The position numbers and the translations under genes were made by a program. The notes beneath the pieces are model-generated. The model searched no databases, was not told where the DNA came from, and saw nothing but the letters and a program-made list of their open reading frames with translations. Of a stretch of 64,000 nucleotides of DNA, positions 55,484 to 63,949 are shown in pieces. The DNA is from JANXMY01 sp965246745 (lineage in GTDB: Bacteria > Armatimonadota > Armatimonadia > Armatimonadales > Capsulimonadaceae). Position 1 is the first letter of the stretch; each line of letters opens with the position of its first letter. Location: positions 2,604,001 to 2,668,000 of the forward strand of contig OZ251980.1 in NCBI GenBank assembly GCA_965246745.1, in the 5' to 3' direction.

Positions 55484-56106
55484 TAAGACTTCACCCCGGC
55501 GGCGGGGGCGCGGCCCACCTTCACCTTCGGCTCGGTGCCGGCCTTGAGGCGGGCAAAGTTCGGGCGGTGCTTCAGCGCGACGAAAGCCGCGACTAAAACC
55601 GCAAACAGCGAGTGCGGCAGGTCGTGGAAGTAGGCGATCAGCAGTACAGAGGTGACGGCGGCGGCGATCACCGACGATACGGAGATATACTTGGTGACCG
55701 CCAGGCAGGCCAGCCACACGGCAAAGCCGGCCAGCGCGGCGGCCCACGCCAGGCCGAAGACGACCCCAAGCGAAGTTGCGACCCCTTTGCCGCCCTTGAA
55801 GCGCAGAAATGGGCTGAAGTTGTGGCCGAGAATTGCCGCCAGGCCGACCGCCACCGGCAGCCAGGGGGAAACCCCGTGCATTTGGCCGGTCAGCAGGGTC
55901 GGCATGTAGCCTTTGCAGAAGTCAATCAAAAACACGGCGACGCCCCAAATCGGCCCCATCGTGCGCCAGACATTGGACGCCCCAATGTTGCCGCTGCCGT
56001 AGTCGCGGACATCAATGTTTTTGACCATACGGCCCACCAGCAGGCCGATAGGCAGCGAGCCGAACAGGTACGACAGCAGCAGGAGCAAAAAATGAGAAAG
56101 TGTCAT
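55483..56106 (-). CDS. plsY: Acyl-phosphate:glycerol-3-phosphate acyltransferase PlsY
   Basis: The 207-residue membrane protein has about five membrane segments. Three conserved PlsY motifs are present: LFGSLPIGLLVGRM, DYGSGNIGASNVWRTMG and RFKGGKGVATSLG. It makes lysophosphatidate from acyl-phosphate and glycerol-3-phosphate, the first step of phospholipid synthesis. Confidence 0.96.
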   Translation of the reverse strand: MTLSHFLLLLLSYLFGSLPIGLLVGRMVKNIDVRDYGSGNIGASNVWRTMGPIWGVAVFLIDFCKGYMPTLLTGQMHGVSPWLPVAVGLAAILGHNFSPFLRFKGGKGVATSLGVVFGLAWAAALAGFAVWLACLAVTKYISVSSVIAAAVTSVLLIAYFHDLPHSLFAVLVAAFVALKHRPNFARLKAGTEPKVKVGRAPAAGVKS

Positions 56107-56183
56107 GGAAACTCCCCGTGCGGCAGGATAACGTGCGCTTTAAAGAGAAAGATTGCCCGCACTTCAGTATACCAGCCTTCCGC

Positions 56184-56783
56184 TCAGCCCTGTGTCATAA
56201 AGCGCAGGATGCCTAAAATCTTGTCCACGTCCTCGATAAAATACTCCGCCAAGTCCGCTTCGGCGTGCTGCCCGCGCAGGCGCAGAAAACGCCAGTTCGT
56301 GCCGCTGGTCACCGCCCCATAGAGCGCCTCGCGCGGCTCGCCGTCGCGGGCATTCAGCAGCGCCGCAGCATACATCTCGGCGATGCACTGGGCAACTCCT
56401 GCGGTTAAATCCTCGCGCTTGGCCTCGACCACGGCCAGAATCGGCGCGGTGACGGCGAGAAGCGAGGGGGAGCGTGAGACTAGAAAGTCGCAGAAGCCGT
56501 ACAGCCCCAGAGTGGGGTCGGCGCTCATTTCAACGCCGGAAAAGACTGCAATCTCATGCCCGGCCTGCTCCCGCAGCTCGACCAGCAGCGGCGCGATAAT
56601 CATTTCCGACCGCGCTTTTTCGGTGCCCTGTCCGCGTGCAATCGGCAGGTGCCGGACCAGCAGAGTGCGGAAGAAGTCGGAAGCGGGAAGCGGCGGAACA
56701 TCGGCAAACAGATCGTCGGCATCGGTGACGGTGATGCCGAAGCGGTCTTTCAAAAGCCGCAGGGTAAATTCACTGTAAGCCAT
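56184..56783 (-). CDS. Hypothetical protein with PD-(D/E)xK nuclease-like motifs
   Basis: The 199-residue protein has an early Glu (EKARSEMIIAPLLVEL), an Asp in LYGFCDFLVSRSP, and the ExK motif VVEAKREDLTAGVAQ. The layout E ... D ... E-x-K is that of restriction-endonuclease-like folds, as in a family common in cyanobacteria. Catalysis is not shown. It lies downstream of purF, 11 bases after its stop, and may be co-transcribed. Confidence 0.65.
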   Translation of the reverse strand: MAYSEFTLRLLKDRFGITVTDADDLFADVPPLPASDFFRTLLVRHLPIARGQGTEKARSEMIIAPLLVELREQAGHEIAVFSGVEMSADPTLGLYGFCDFLVSRSPSLLAVTAPILAVVEAKREDLTAGVAQCIAEMYAAALLNARDGEPREALYGAVTSGTNWRFLRLRGQHAEADLAEYFIEDVDKILGILRFMTQG

Positions 56784-56794
56784 AAAGAATTCTC

Positions 56795-58255
56795 CTACTT
56801 GGCGTTGACGGGCATCTCTAACGCGAACTTGGAGACGCGGACGTGGGCGGGGATTTCGATGGGGTATTTGCCGTCGAAGCAGGCGCGGCAGAACTTGTCT
56901 TTGCTGATGCCGATGGCTTTGGCGACGCCGTTCAAGCTGAGGTAGCCGAGGGACGTGGCCCCGATCATTTGGCGTATCTCTTCCACCGTGTGCTTGGCGG
57001 CGACTAAATCTTCCTGGTTTGCCATGTCAATGCCGTAAAAGCACGGATAGGCGACCGGCGGGGCGGTGATCCGCACATGCACTTCGGCGGCCCCGGCATC
57101 GAAGAGGCGCTTGACGACCTGCCCGGTGGTGGTGCCGCGCACAATGCTGTCGTCTACCATCACGACCCGCTTGCCGGCCAGCGCTTCTTTGATCGGCATC
57201 AGCTTCATACGCACGCCGGCTTCGCGCATGCGCTGGTCCGGTTGGATAAACGTTCGCTGGATATAGCGGTTCTTGACGACCCCTTCGCCGTAAGGGATGC
57301 CGGACGCTTCGGCGTAGCCGATGGCGGCGGGAGTGGCGGCGTCGGGGATCGGCATGACCAGGTGGCAGCCGGGGGCGGGGTGCTCGCGGGCCAGCTCCTG
57401 CCCCATCCGGCGGCGGCAGTCGTGGAGGCCGCGTCCGTACATGGCGCTGTCCGGGCGGGCAAAGTAGATAAACTCAAACAAACAGGTCGCATGCGCGGCT
57501 ATCGGCACCGCCTGCCGCTCACGCATGCCGTTTCGGTCAATCACAATCATCTCGCCCGGCTCGACTTCGCGCAGGTACACCGCGCCGATGGTCTCAAGGG
57601 CGCACGTTTCCGACGCCAAAACATAATGCTTGTTGTCGAGAAGGCCGATGCAGAGCGGGCGGACGCCGTAAGGGTCGCGGATGCCGATCAGGGCGTCTTC
57701 GGTCAAAATCGCCACCGAGTACGCCCCGCGCAGGCGGGTCATGGTGTGCGCGACCGCGTCTTCCAGCGTTTTGTCCTGCTGGGTGGCGATCATGCGGGCA
57801 ATCACTTCGCTGTCGTTGGTGGTGCCGAACGGCACTCCCTCGGCTTCCATTTCGGCGCGAAGCTCCTCGGTGTTGATCAAGTTGCCGTTGTGAGCGATGG
57901 CGACGGTGCCGTCGCCCCACGCGCAGTGCAGCGGCTGGGCGTTTCGCAGGACGCTGGACCCGGTGGTGGAGTAGCGGGTGTGGCCGATGGCGAGGTGGCC
58001 CTGAAGCTGGGCGAGCGTCTGCTCGTCGAAGATTTGGGTCACGAGGCCCATTTCTTTGTACCACTTGATCTGGGAGCCGTCGGAGACCATGATGCCCGCC
58101 GACTCCTGGCCCCGGTGCTGCAAGGCGAACAAGCCGTAAAAGGTCAGCTTGGCGACCGGCTCGCCGGGCGCAAAAATGCCGAAGACGCCGCATTCTTCGC
58201 GCGGCGCGTCGTTTTCTTCTGCAATTTCCACAAGCGGCGTGTCATCATTGAACAT
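56795..58255 (-). CDS. purF: Amidophosphoribosyltransferase (Fe-S, propeptide type)
   Basis: The 486-residue enzyme has a short propeptide ending before the catalytic Cys of EECGVFGIF. The N-terminal glutaminase has HTRYSTTGSS and NGNL; the PRTase domain has VVMVDDSIVRGTTTGQ. Cysteines in ATCLFEF, AYPCFYG and KFCRACFDG match the four Fe-S ligands of Bacillus-type PurF. It makes 5-phosphoribosylamine, the first step of purine synthesis. Confidence 0.97.
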   Translation of the reverse strand: MFNDDTPLVEIAEENDAPREECGVFGIFAPGEPVAKLTFYGLFALQHRGQESAGIMVSDGSQIKWYKEMGLVTQIFDEQTLAQLQGHLAIGHTRYSTTGSSVLRNAQPLHCAWGDGTVAIAHNGNLINTEELRAEMEAEGVPFGTTNDSEVIARMIATQQDKTLEDAVAHTMTRLRGAYSVAILTEDALIGIRDPYGVRPLCIGLLDNKHYVLASETCALETIGAVYLREVEPGEMIVIDRNGMRERQAVPIAAHATCLFEFIYFARPDSAMYGRGLHDCRRRMGQELAREHPAPGCHLVMPIPDAATPAAIGYAEASGIPYGEGVVKNRYIQRTFIQPDQRMREAGVRMKLMPIKEALAGKRVVMVDDSIVRGTTTGQVVKRLFDAGAAEVHVRITAPPVAYPCFYGIDMANQEDLVAAKHTVEEIRQMIGATSLGYLSLNGVAKAIGISKDKFCRACFDGKYPIEIPAHVRVSKFALEMPVNAK

Positions 58256-58304
58256 ATCGCCTGTAGTATACCAGATTGCACCCGGCGATTCGCGCGGCGC
58301 GTGC

Positions 58305-58733
58305 CTAATTGAAGTTCAAGGCAAGCTGGCCGTTTTTTTCGACGATCTGCTGCTCCAAATACACTTCGGGGTCGGCGGCATCGGACTGATGGAGGGTATG
58401 AGTGAGGTAGCCGCGCTCCCACAGGTGATCGCGGGAGATAGGGCGGCCTTGAAATGTCTGGGCTTGGTGGGAGATTGCCAGAGCGCCGGCCTCCTGAGCC
58501 ATGCGGGCGACATCGGACACGGACAGGGAGGGATGAAGCTGGGCGATGAGCTGAATGCGTCCGGCCGTGCCGCCGATGGCCAGAACGCGGCAGAAGCGGC
58601 TGCGGGCGCGGGTGGTGATGGCATGGTACGCGGCCTGGCGCAGCTCCTCGCAGCCGAGCACCGGCAGCCCGCCGCGCGTGTCCCAGGCCAGATACACATA
58701 AAGCGCAGCGTCTTGACTTTGTAAATGCGGCAT
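58305..58733 (-). CDS. IS200/REP-associated tyrosine transposase-like protein lacking the HUH motif
   Basis: The 142-residue protein follows the Y1-transposase pattern: YVYLAWDTRGGLPVLG at the N-terminus, then LAIGGTAGRIQLIAQLHPSL, SVSDVARMAQEAG, and HLWERGYLTHTL. The place of the HUH metal motif (normally D-H-V-H-L-L) reads GRIQLI, with no His. The C-terminal Y-x3-Q (VYLEQQ, Tyr about 125) is kept. It should therefore not cut DNA by the known mechanism, but may still bind hairpin DNA. GGGAGG precedes ATG 58733, and a perfect sigma-54 promoter lies at 58836. It stands between purF and hicBA. Confidence 0.75.
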   Translation of the reverse strand: MPHLQSQDAALYVYLAWDTRGGLPVLGCEELRQAAYHAITTRARSRFCRVLAIGGTAGRIQLIAQLHPSLSVSDVARMAQEAGALAISHQAQTFQGRPISRDHLWERGYLTHTLHQSDAADPEVYLEQQIVEKNGQLALNFN

Positions 58734-59045
58734 AAACGACCTCCCTGCGTTGCTCTCCAATGGTTTGGAGTTTTGGAATTGAAATAAAGATGAGTCTGCC
58801 TGAGCGCGGAGCGCGTTTCAGGCAACCAAACACACTGCAAAAACCGTGCCAACAAGCAGGCAATAATACAGGGAAATAAATTTATTTTGGAGGCGGCAAG
58901 CGAGGATACTGTTCGTTTGTGCTGATGAATACAAAAGCAGCCCAAACTGTAAGGTTATGCACATCGCCAAAAATCTTTGTCACGGATGTTACGCGCACAA
59001 AGGACGAAGGAGTGAACTCCCTCATCCTTTATGCTTAACATCAAT
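58734..59045. other. Intergenic region with sigma-54 promoter and hairpin
   Basis: About 310 AT-richer bases separate hicA from the transposase-like gene, both on the minus strand. It contains the RpoN site at 58836-58852 and an imperfect hairpin at 58999-59029 (AAGGACGAAGGAGT / ACTCCCTCATCCTT, two mismatches), probably the hicBA terminator. I see no gene. Confidence 0.6.
58836..58852 (-). promoter_or_regulatory. Sigma-54 (RpoN) promoter for the transposase-like gene
   Basis: The minus strand reads TTGGCACGGTTTTTGCA, the consensus exactly. ATG 58733 lies 103 bases downstream. Confidence 0.88.
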
Positions 59046-59249
59046 TTATAGGTCGTCTTGTGTCAGCCCTGCTTGCTTCAACAGAGCCGCGAGTATTCCC
59101 GTCTTCAGGTCATCGTTGTTGTGAACCGGAACTGAGACTGTTACCGTGCCGGTCGGCGACTCATAGATATGGTGCTTTGTAATTCGCACAAGAGTCCAGC
59201 CATGATCGCGCAGGACTTTGGCGAACTTCTTCCCTGAAACAGTCTTCAC
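59046..59249 (-). CDS. hicA: Type II toxin HicA
   Basis: This 67-residue protein has the dsRBD-like HicA fold: VSGKKFAKVLRDHGWTLVRI, then TKHHIYESPTG with the catalytic His, and VSVPVHNNDDLKTGILAALL. It is an mRNA-cleaving toxin. It starts 11 bases after hicB, an order (hicB before hicA) seen in part of the family. Confidence 0.92.
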   Translation of the reverse strand: MKTVSGKKFAKVLRDHGWTLVRITKHHIYESPTGTVTVSVPVHNNDDLKTGILAALLKQAGLTQDDL

Positions 59250-59260
59250 CGTTTTGCCCT

Positions 59261-59542
59261 TTATGCTGCCAGTTCAAGTGTCCGAACGCGGGGCAAAATG
59301 CGAGGTTGTTCGGTTTCCTGCGGAACGGCAGTAAATTGGACGCCTTTTGCCTGAAGTGACTCCTTCGTCTGCACACTGAGCCAGCCGTCAATCGCGTCGT
59401 TCAGGTTCTCCACCACTTCATCCAAAGTTTCACCCTGCGTCAAGCAGCCGGGAAGCGCAGGTACTTCCGCCCAGTAGCCGCCCTCCTCGGCAGAATGGAC
59501 ATACGCCGTCAAATCGTCAATCCGAATATCCATGCCGTTCAT
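59261..59542 (-). CDS. hicB: Type II antitoxin HicB
   Basis: The 93-residue protein has the HicB core YVHSAEEGGYWAEVPALPGC followed by TQGETLDEVVENLNDAIDGW. It neutralises HicA by binding it. No clear DNA-binding tail is seen after the core; the C-terminus is a short linker with RILPRVRTLEL. It starts 10 bases after the purL stop. Confidence 0.92.
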   Translation of the reverse strand: MNGMDIRIDDLTAYVHSAEEGGYWAEVPALPGCLTQGETLDEVVENLNDAIDGWLSVQTKESLQAKGVQFTAVPQETEQPRILPRVRTLELAA

Positions 59543-59552
59543 TATTCGCTCC

Positions 59553-61805
59553 TCACGCTACGCTCTCGACTTCATTCATCGCCGCCGGGATCGTGCCTTC
59601 GTAGGCATCGCGCAGGCTGGTGACAGGCAATTCTAACTTCAGTTCGTAACTGTCTTGAAGCGCATTGTAAACTCGCAGATTGACTTCAAGGCTTTCTTCT
59701 TGAACTCTGCCGCACCAATAAGCATCAACCCCATATGCAGCCGATAGTTGCGTTAGTCTTTGTGTCGCTTGCTCGGCAACAGACACGATAACCAAAGCAT
59801 TCGTTTCTCCAAACAATGACTTCGCATCAGTATCCAACAAGGTGACGGCTGCCCCGCGTTCGCCTGCGATGCAGCACTCCGCCAGTGCAATGGCAAGGCC
59901 GCCGTCGGAAACGTCGTGGGCGGATTGCAGCAAGCCTTGATCAATGGCGTCGCGCAGAAACGCTTGCAGCTTCTTTTCGGCCTCGATGTCGAGCGCAGGC
60001 GGGCTGCCCGCTTCCAGGCCGTGAATGAGCGACAGGTATTCGGAGCCGCCGAGCGACGGCTTGCCCTCGCCGACCAGATACACCAAATCGCCCTCGTTCT
60101 TGAAGGCCATCGTGACGCGCTTGCCCGCGTCGGGCAATGATCCCACCATGCCGACGGTGGGGGTGGGGTGGATCGCGCCTTCCGGGGTCTCGTTGTAGAA
60201 CGAAACGTTGCCGGAGATGACCGGGGTGCCGAACGCCTCGCAGGCGTCGGCGAGGCCCGCGACGGCCCGCTCGAACTGCCAGAAGCCTTCGGGCTTTTCC
60301 GGGGACGCAAAGTTCAGGCAGTCGGTGACAGCAAGGGGCGTCGCGCCGACGCAGCTTAAGTTGCGGGCGGCTTCGGCGACGGCGATCTGCGCTCCTAAGT
60401 AGGGGTCCAAGTAGCAGTAGCGCGGGTTGCAGTCGGTGGTCAGCGCCAGCGCTTTATTGCCGGAGTCCCGCAGGCGCAGGACAGCGGCGTCGGCCGCGCC
60501 GGGCAGAACGGTCGTTTGAGTCTGCACCATCGAGTCGTACTGATCATAGACCCAGCGCTTCGACGCGATAGTCGGCGACGCCAGCAGTTTAAGCAGAACC
60601 GCGTTGTAGTCGTCGGGTTCGGGCAGATGAGATAAATCCGCCGATTGAACTTCGGCGATATAGGCGGGTTCCGACGCTGCCAAAGAGTAGGTCGGGCAGT
60701 CGTCGGTCAGCGACTTCGCCGGGACATCGGCGACGATTGTGCCATTATCGGTCAGCACCACCCGCCCCGTGTCCGTCACCGTGCCGATGACCACGGCGCT
60801 GAGGCCCCATTTATGAAAGACCGCCGCCACTTCGTCTTCATGGCCTTTAGCGATCACCGCCAGCATCCGCTCCTGCGACTCGGACAGCATGATCTCATAC
60901 GGAGTCATGCCCGCTTCGCGCTGCGGGACTTTTCGCACGTCCACGTCCATGCCGACGCTGCCTTTGGCGGACATCTCGCAGGTCGAGCAGGTCAGCCCCG
61001 CCGCGCCCATGTCCTGAATGCCGACCACATAGCCCGTCGCCAGCGCTTCCAGTGTCGCTTCGATCAGCAGTTTTTCGGCGAACGGGTCGCCCATCTGGAC
61101 ATTGGGCCGCTTGCTTTCCGAGTCCGGCCCCAGCTCCACCGACGCAAATGTCGCCCCGTGAATGCCGTCCTTCCCGGTCGCCGACCCCACATACAGCACC
61201 GGGTTCCCAATCCCCTTCGACTCCGCCGACGCGATCTTGTCTAGCGGCACCACGCCCACCGCCATTGCGTTCACTAACGGATTGCCGGTGTACGACGGGT
61301 GAAAATAAATCTCTCCGCCCACCGTCGGCACCCCGACGCAGTTCCCGTAGTGCGAAATTCCTGCCACAACCCGCTCAAACAAGTACCGCGTGTGCGCGTT
61401 TTCCGCGCCTTCAATCGGCCCGAAGCGCAGGGAGTTGAGAATGGCGATAGGCCGCGCCCCCATCGTAAAGATGTCCCGCAGAATGCCGCCCACGCCTGTC
61501 GCCGCGCCCTGGAACGGCTCGACCGCCGACGGGTGGTTATGGGACTCCATCTTCATCACCACCCCGATGTTGCCGCCGATGTCAATGACTCCGGCGTTCT
61601 CCACCGCCCCGGTGTCCATCGCTTCCTTGTACTTCTTGAACAGCCGCAGCACAGGCTTCGAGTACTTATAACCGCAATGCTCCGACCACATGACCGCGTA
61701 CATGCCAAGCTCGGTGATACTCGGCTCGCGGCCTAACGCCTCCAAAATCAGCGCATATTCCGAGTCGTTCAGCCCCATCTCACGGTAAATCGCCTTGTCA
61801 ATCAT
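59553..61805 (-). CDS. purL: Phosphoribosylformylglycinamidine synthase subunit II
   Basis: This 750-residue enzyme is the small PurL form that works with PurQ and PurS. It has MWSEHCGYKYSKPVLR near the N-terminus, VVMKMESHNHPSAVEPFQGA, GDPFAEKLLIEATLEAL and SAHDVSDGGLAIALAECC. It converts FGAR to FGAM with ATP and glutamine-derived ammonia. The ATG is 61805. It lies between two toxin-antitoxin modules, all in the same direction. Confidence 0.97.
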   Translation of the reverse strand: MIDKAIYREMGLNDSEYALILEALGREPSITELGMYAVMWSEHCGYKYSKPVLRLFKKYKEAMDTGAVENAGVIDIGGNIGVVMKMESHNHPSAVEPFQGAATGVGGILRDIFTMGARPIAILNSLRFGPIEGAENAHTRYLFERVVAGISHYGNCVGVPTVGGEIYFHPSYTGNPLVNAMAVGVVPLDKIASAESKGIGNPVLYVGSATGKDGIHGATFASVELGPDSESKRPNVQMGDPFAEKLLIEATLEALATGYVVGIQDMGAAGLTCSTCEMSAKGSVGMDVDVRKVPQREAGMTPYEIMLSESQERMLAVIAKGHEDEVAAVFHKWGLSAVVIGTVTDTGRVVLTDNGTIVADVPAKSLTDDCPTYSLAASEPAYIAEVQSADLSHLPEPDDYNAVLLKLLASPTIASKRWVYDQYDSMVQTQTTVLPGAADAAVLRLRDSGNKALALTTDCNPRYCYLDPYLGAQIAVAEAARNLSCVGATPLAVTDCLNFASPEKPEGFWQFERAVAGLADACEAFGTPVISGNVSFYNETPEGAIHPTPTVGMVGSLPDAGKRVTMAFKNEGDLVYLVGEGKPSLGGSEYLSLIHGLEAGSPPALDIEAEKKLQAFLRDAIDQGLLQSAHDVSDGGLAIALAECCIAGERGAAVTLLDTDAKSLFGETNALVIVSVAEQATQRLTQLSAAYGVDAYWCGRVQEESLEVNLRVYNALQDSYELKLELPVTSLRDAYEGTIPAAMNEVESVA

Positions 61806-61823
61806 GGTGTATCCTAAAGTGCG

Positions 61824-62216
61824 TTATTCATCGTCTTCCGGCCAGTACGTCAGCGGAGCCTGTGCGCCGTGCCGCAGCATTTGGACACGCACTGTCGGTG
61901 GGTCGTTTGCGTCGGCTTCATGAACGGTGAATAAAATGCGCCAAGCGGCGCTGTTCCGCGTCGGCTGATGCACAAACTGCCGCAGAGTGACGCCGGGGTA
62001 AACCCGCTGGAATAATCTATCTTCCGGCGCATCATGGCAGCGTTTGGAAAGAGTTGCGAGCGACGCAATAGCATCTGCGAGAGCGTCTTCCCAGGCGTCC
62101 GCCGTCGCCGGACCGCGCAGTTTTTGCAGCCGTTTGTGTTCCGCTTCAATCCGGTCTGCGACACGGTCTGATTGCCGAACTACATAGACGGTCAGGTCAT
62201 CTTTATCCACGGTCAC
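61824..62216 (-). CDS. Type II toxin, RelE/ParE superfamily
   Basis: The protein of about 130 residues has the ParE-like order: a helical hairpin (EAEHKRLQKLRG, then ALADAIASLATLSKRC), followed by TLRQFVHQPTRNSAAWRILF, TVRVQMLRHGAQAPL. The RILF and RHGA strands are typical. The start is uncertain: GTG 62216 or GTG 62210 both overlap the antitoxin end, and no ATG fits except one deep inside the antitoxin gene. Confidence 0.78.
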   Translation of the reverse strand: MTVDKDDLTVYVVRQSDRVADRIEAEHKRLQKLRGPATADAWEDALADAIASLATLSKRCHDAPEDRLFQRVYPGVTLRQFVHQPTRNSAAWRILFTVHEADANDPPTVRVQMLRHGAQAPLTYWPEDDE

Positions 62217-62460
62217 GCACCTGACGCCGTGTAAGCGCTTTTGTCCGGTACTCGTCAATCGTCATGCTGCGTCCTGCGGCATGGTCGTCCACACTGGCTT
62301 GCAGTTCGGCAAGTATTTCATCGTCATTAAAGAGGTTAATTTCTGCCGCTGCTTGCGCTTCTGCCAGTACCATTTCGATAGTCTTCTCAGGCGGCAAGCC
62401 GCGCTGAGCCGAAACTGAGCGCAGCAGCGCTTCCGCATTAGGAGTAAGTGTCAGTGTCAT
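62203..62460 (-). CDS. Antitoxin partner of the RelE/ParE toxin
   Basis: The 85-residue protein starts MTLTLTPNAEALLRSVSAQR, a short DNA-binding-like strand and helix. It ends with a toxin-binding tail like other small antitoxins (ASVDDHAAGRSMTIDEYRTK). It overlaps the toxin start. Expected roles are toxin neutralisation and auto-repression. Confidence 0.75.
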   Translation of the reverse strand: MTLTLTPNAEALLRSVSAQRGLPPEKTIEMVLAEAQAAAEINLFNDDEILAELQASVDDHAAGRSMTIDEYRTKALTRRQVRDRG

Positions 62461-62521
62461 CGCGTACCTCCGGGGCGTCTTTTGCTTATTGTACCTCAAC
62501 GGTGCCTGCGTTGAAGTTTTG

Positions 62522-62989
62522 TTACATCCCGAGAAACGCCAGTGAAAAGGCCATATACAGTAGGCCGCCGACCGCGAGACTCAAGCCAACTATTTTTGAT
62601 TTCCGAAAGAAGACTGCGGCTGTAGCAATCATAATGACTGAAGTAAACGCTGTTTTCAAGAGTTCGGTGGGGATCTCACTGACCGGCGGTTTAGAGTGCC
62701 AAGTGTGTTCTGGGACAAAAGGAGACAGCAAGATAGCGCTCACTCCCACAGTGAGATGGCTGAGAACTAGCCCGCCGATGAACTGGCTGACACAAATACA
62801 GACCTGCTCTAATCGGTCCGGCGGAGGCTGAACCTGTTTGACCCGGCGCGGCGTTACCTGCCCGGTGGGAGGCGGCGGCCAAACAGAGCTTTTATCGCGC
62901 CATTTGCCTGTAAGCGTCAAAGCGGCTGCACGGCGGGCGGCTGCCTGACGGGATGCTGCCGAGGGCTTTGAATGCTCGTTGTCTTCCAT
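62522..62989 (-). CDS. Hypothetical membrane protein
   Basis: The 155-residue protein has a soluble, Ala/Arg/Pro-rich N-terminus of about 60 residues and three hydrophobic segments (FIGGLVLSHLTVGVSAILL, TAFTSVIMIATAAVFF, IVGLSLAVGGLLYMAFSLAF). I recognise no family. It lies between the PfkB kinase and the antitoxin genes on the same strand. Confidence 0.55.
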   Translation of the reverse strand: MEDNEHSKPSAASRQAAARRAAALTLTGKWRDKSSVWPPPPTGQVTPRRVKQVQPPPDRLEQVCICVSQFIGGLVLSHLTVGVSAILLSPFVPEHTWHSKPPVSEIPTELLKTAFTSVIMIATAAVFFRKSKIVGLSLAVGGLLYMAFSLAFLGM

Positions 62990-63013
62990 TGCTGGGTCTT
63001 AGTTCAAGACGAT

Positions 63014-63949
63014 TTATGCCTCTGCGTCATCCAACGCCTCAAAGTACGCAATCTCTTGGAAGGCGCGGTAGCGGGCGGCGATGTCGGCTTTGGTCAGGGT
63101 ACGGAGGCGGTTCAGAGAGAAGTCCTCGACGTTGTAGGAGGCCATGACAGAGCCGTAAATGACGGCGCGGCGGAGCGTGGCAAACGACGTGTCGTTCTGG
63201 GAGGCGACGTAGCCGATGAAGCCGCCGGCGAACGAGTCGCCTGCGCCGGTCGGGTCGGCGATCTCTTCTAACGGGTAGGACGGGGCGGCAAAGTGGCGGT
63301 CGCCCTGGAACAGCAAAGCACCGTGCTCGCCTTTTTTGATGATGACGGTCTTTGGGCCAAGCGCCATGAGCGCTTTGGCGGCTTTGATGACCGACAATTC
63401 CCCCGTGAGCTGCCGCGCTTCGGCATCGTTCATAAACGCGATGTCCACGCGCTTCAAGACTTCCAGCAGCGCGTCCCGCTTGCCTTCAATCCAGAAATTC
63501 ATCGTGTCGCAGACGGTCAGCGCCGGGTTCTCAACTTGATTGACGACTTCAAGCTGGAGCGTGGGGTCAATGTTGGCGAGAAAGACGTACTTGGCTTTCT
63601 TGTAGCTTTCCGGCAGCGACGGCTGGAAGTCGGCGAAGACGTTAAGCTGCGTGTCGAGCGTGTGGGCGACGTTGAGGTCGAAATCGTAGTAGCCCGCCCA
63701 GCGGAATGTCTTGCCGCCCGGCACAATCTGCACGCCGGCGAGGTCAATCCCGCGCGACCCTAAAAAGTCCAAATGCGCTTGGGGAAAATCGTCGCCGACC
63801 ACGCCGACAAGCTGCACGGGGGCGAAAAACGACGCCGCGACGCCGGAATAATCGGCGGCCCCGCCGAGCGTGTCTTTTACTTCCCCCTTCGGCGTTTTCA
63901 CCGAGTCCAGGGCCATCGAGCCGACAATGAGCACAGGCGTCTCAGACAT
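63014..63949 (-). CDS. PfkB family carbohydrate/nucleoside kinase
   Basis: The 311-residue ribokinase-type enzyme has the first signature GGAADYSGVAASFF. The C-terminal signature DPTGAGDSFAGGFIGY contains the catalytic Asp and anion hole. The region VCDTMNFWIEGKRD resembles bacterial adenosine or sugar kinases. The phosphate acceptor is not determinable. GAGGAGAAATT precedes the ATG. Confidence 0.9.
   Translation of the reverse strand: MSETPVLIVGSMALDSVKTPKGEVKDTLGGAADYSGVAASFFAPVQLVGVVGDDFPQAHLDFLGSRGIDLAGVQIVPGGKTFRWAGYYDFDLNVAHTLDTQLNVFADFQPSLPESYKKAKYVFLANIDPTLQLEVVNQVENPALTVCDTMNFWIEGKRDALLEVLKRVDIAFMNDAEARQLTGELSVIKAAKALMALGPKTVIIKKGEHGALLFQGDRHFAAPSYPLEEIADPTGAGDSFAGGFIGYVASQNDTSFATLRRAVIYGSVMASYNVEDFSLNRLRTLTKADIAARYRAFQEIAYFEALDDAEA

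Noticed and set aside
58305..58733. Active IS200 insertion sequence
   Set aside because: There is no HUH motif, no clear hairpin ends flanking the gene, and no tnpB or other cargo.
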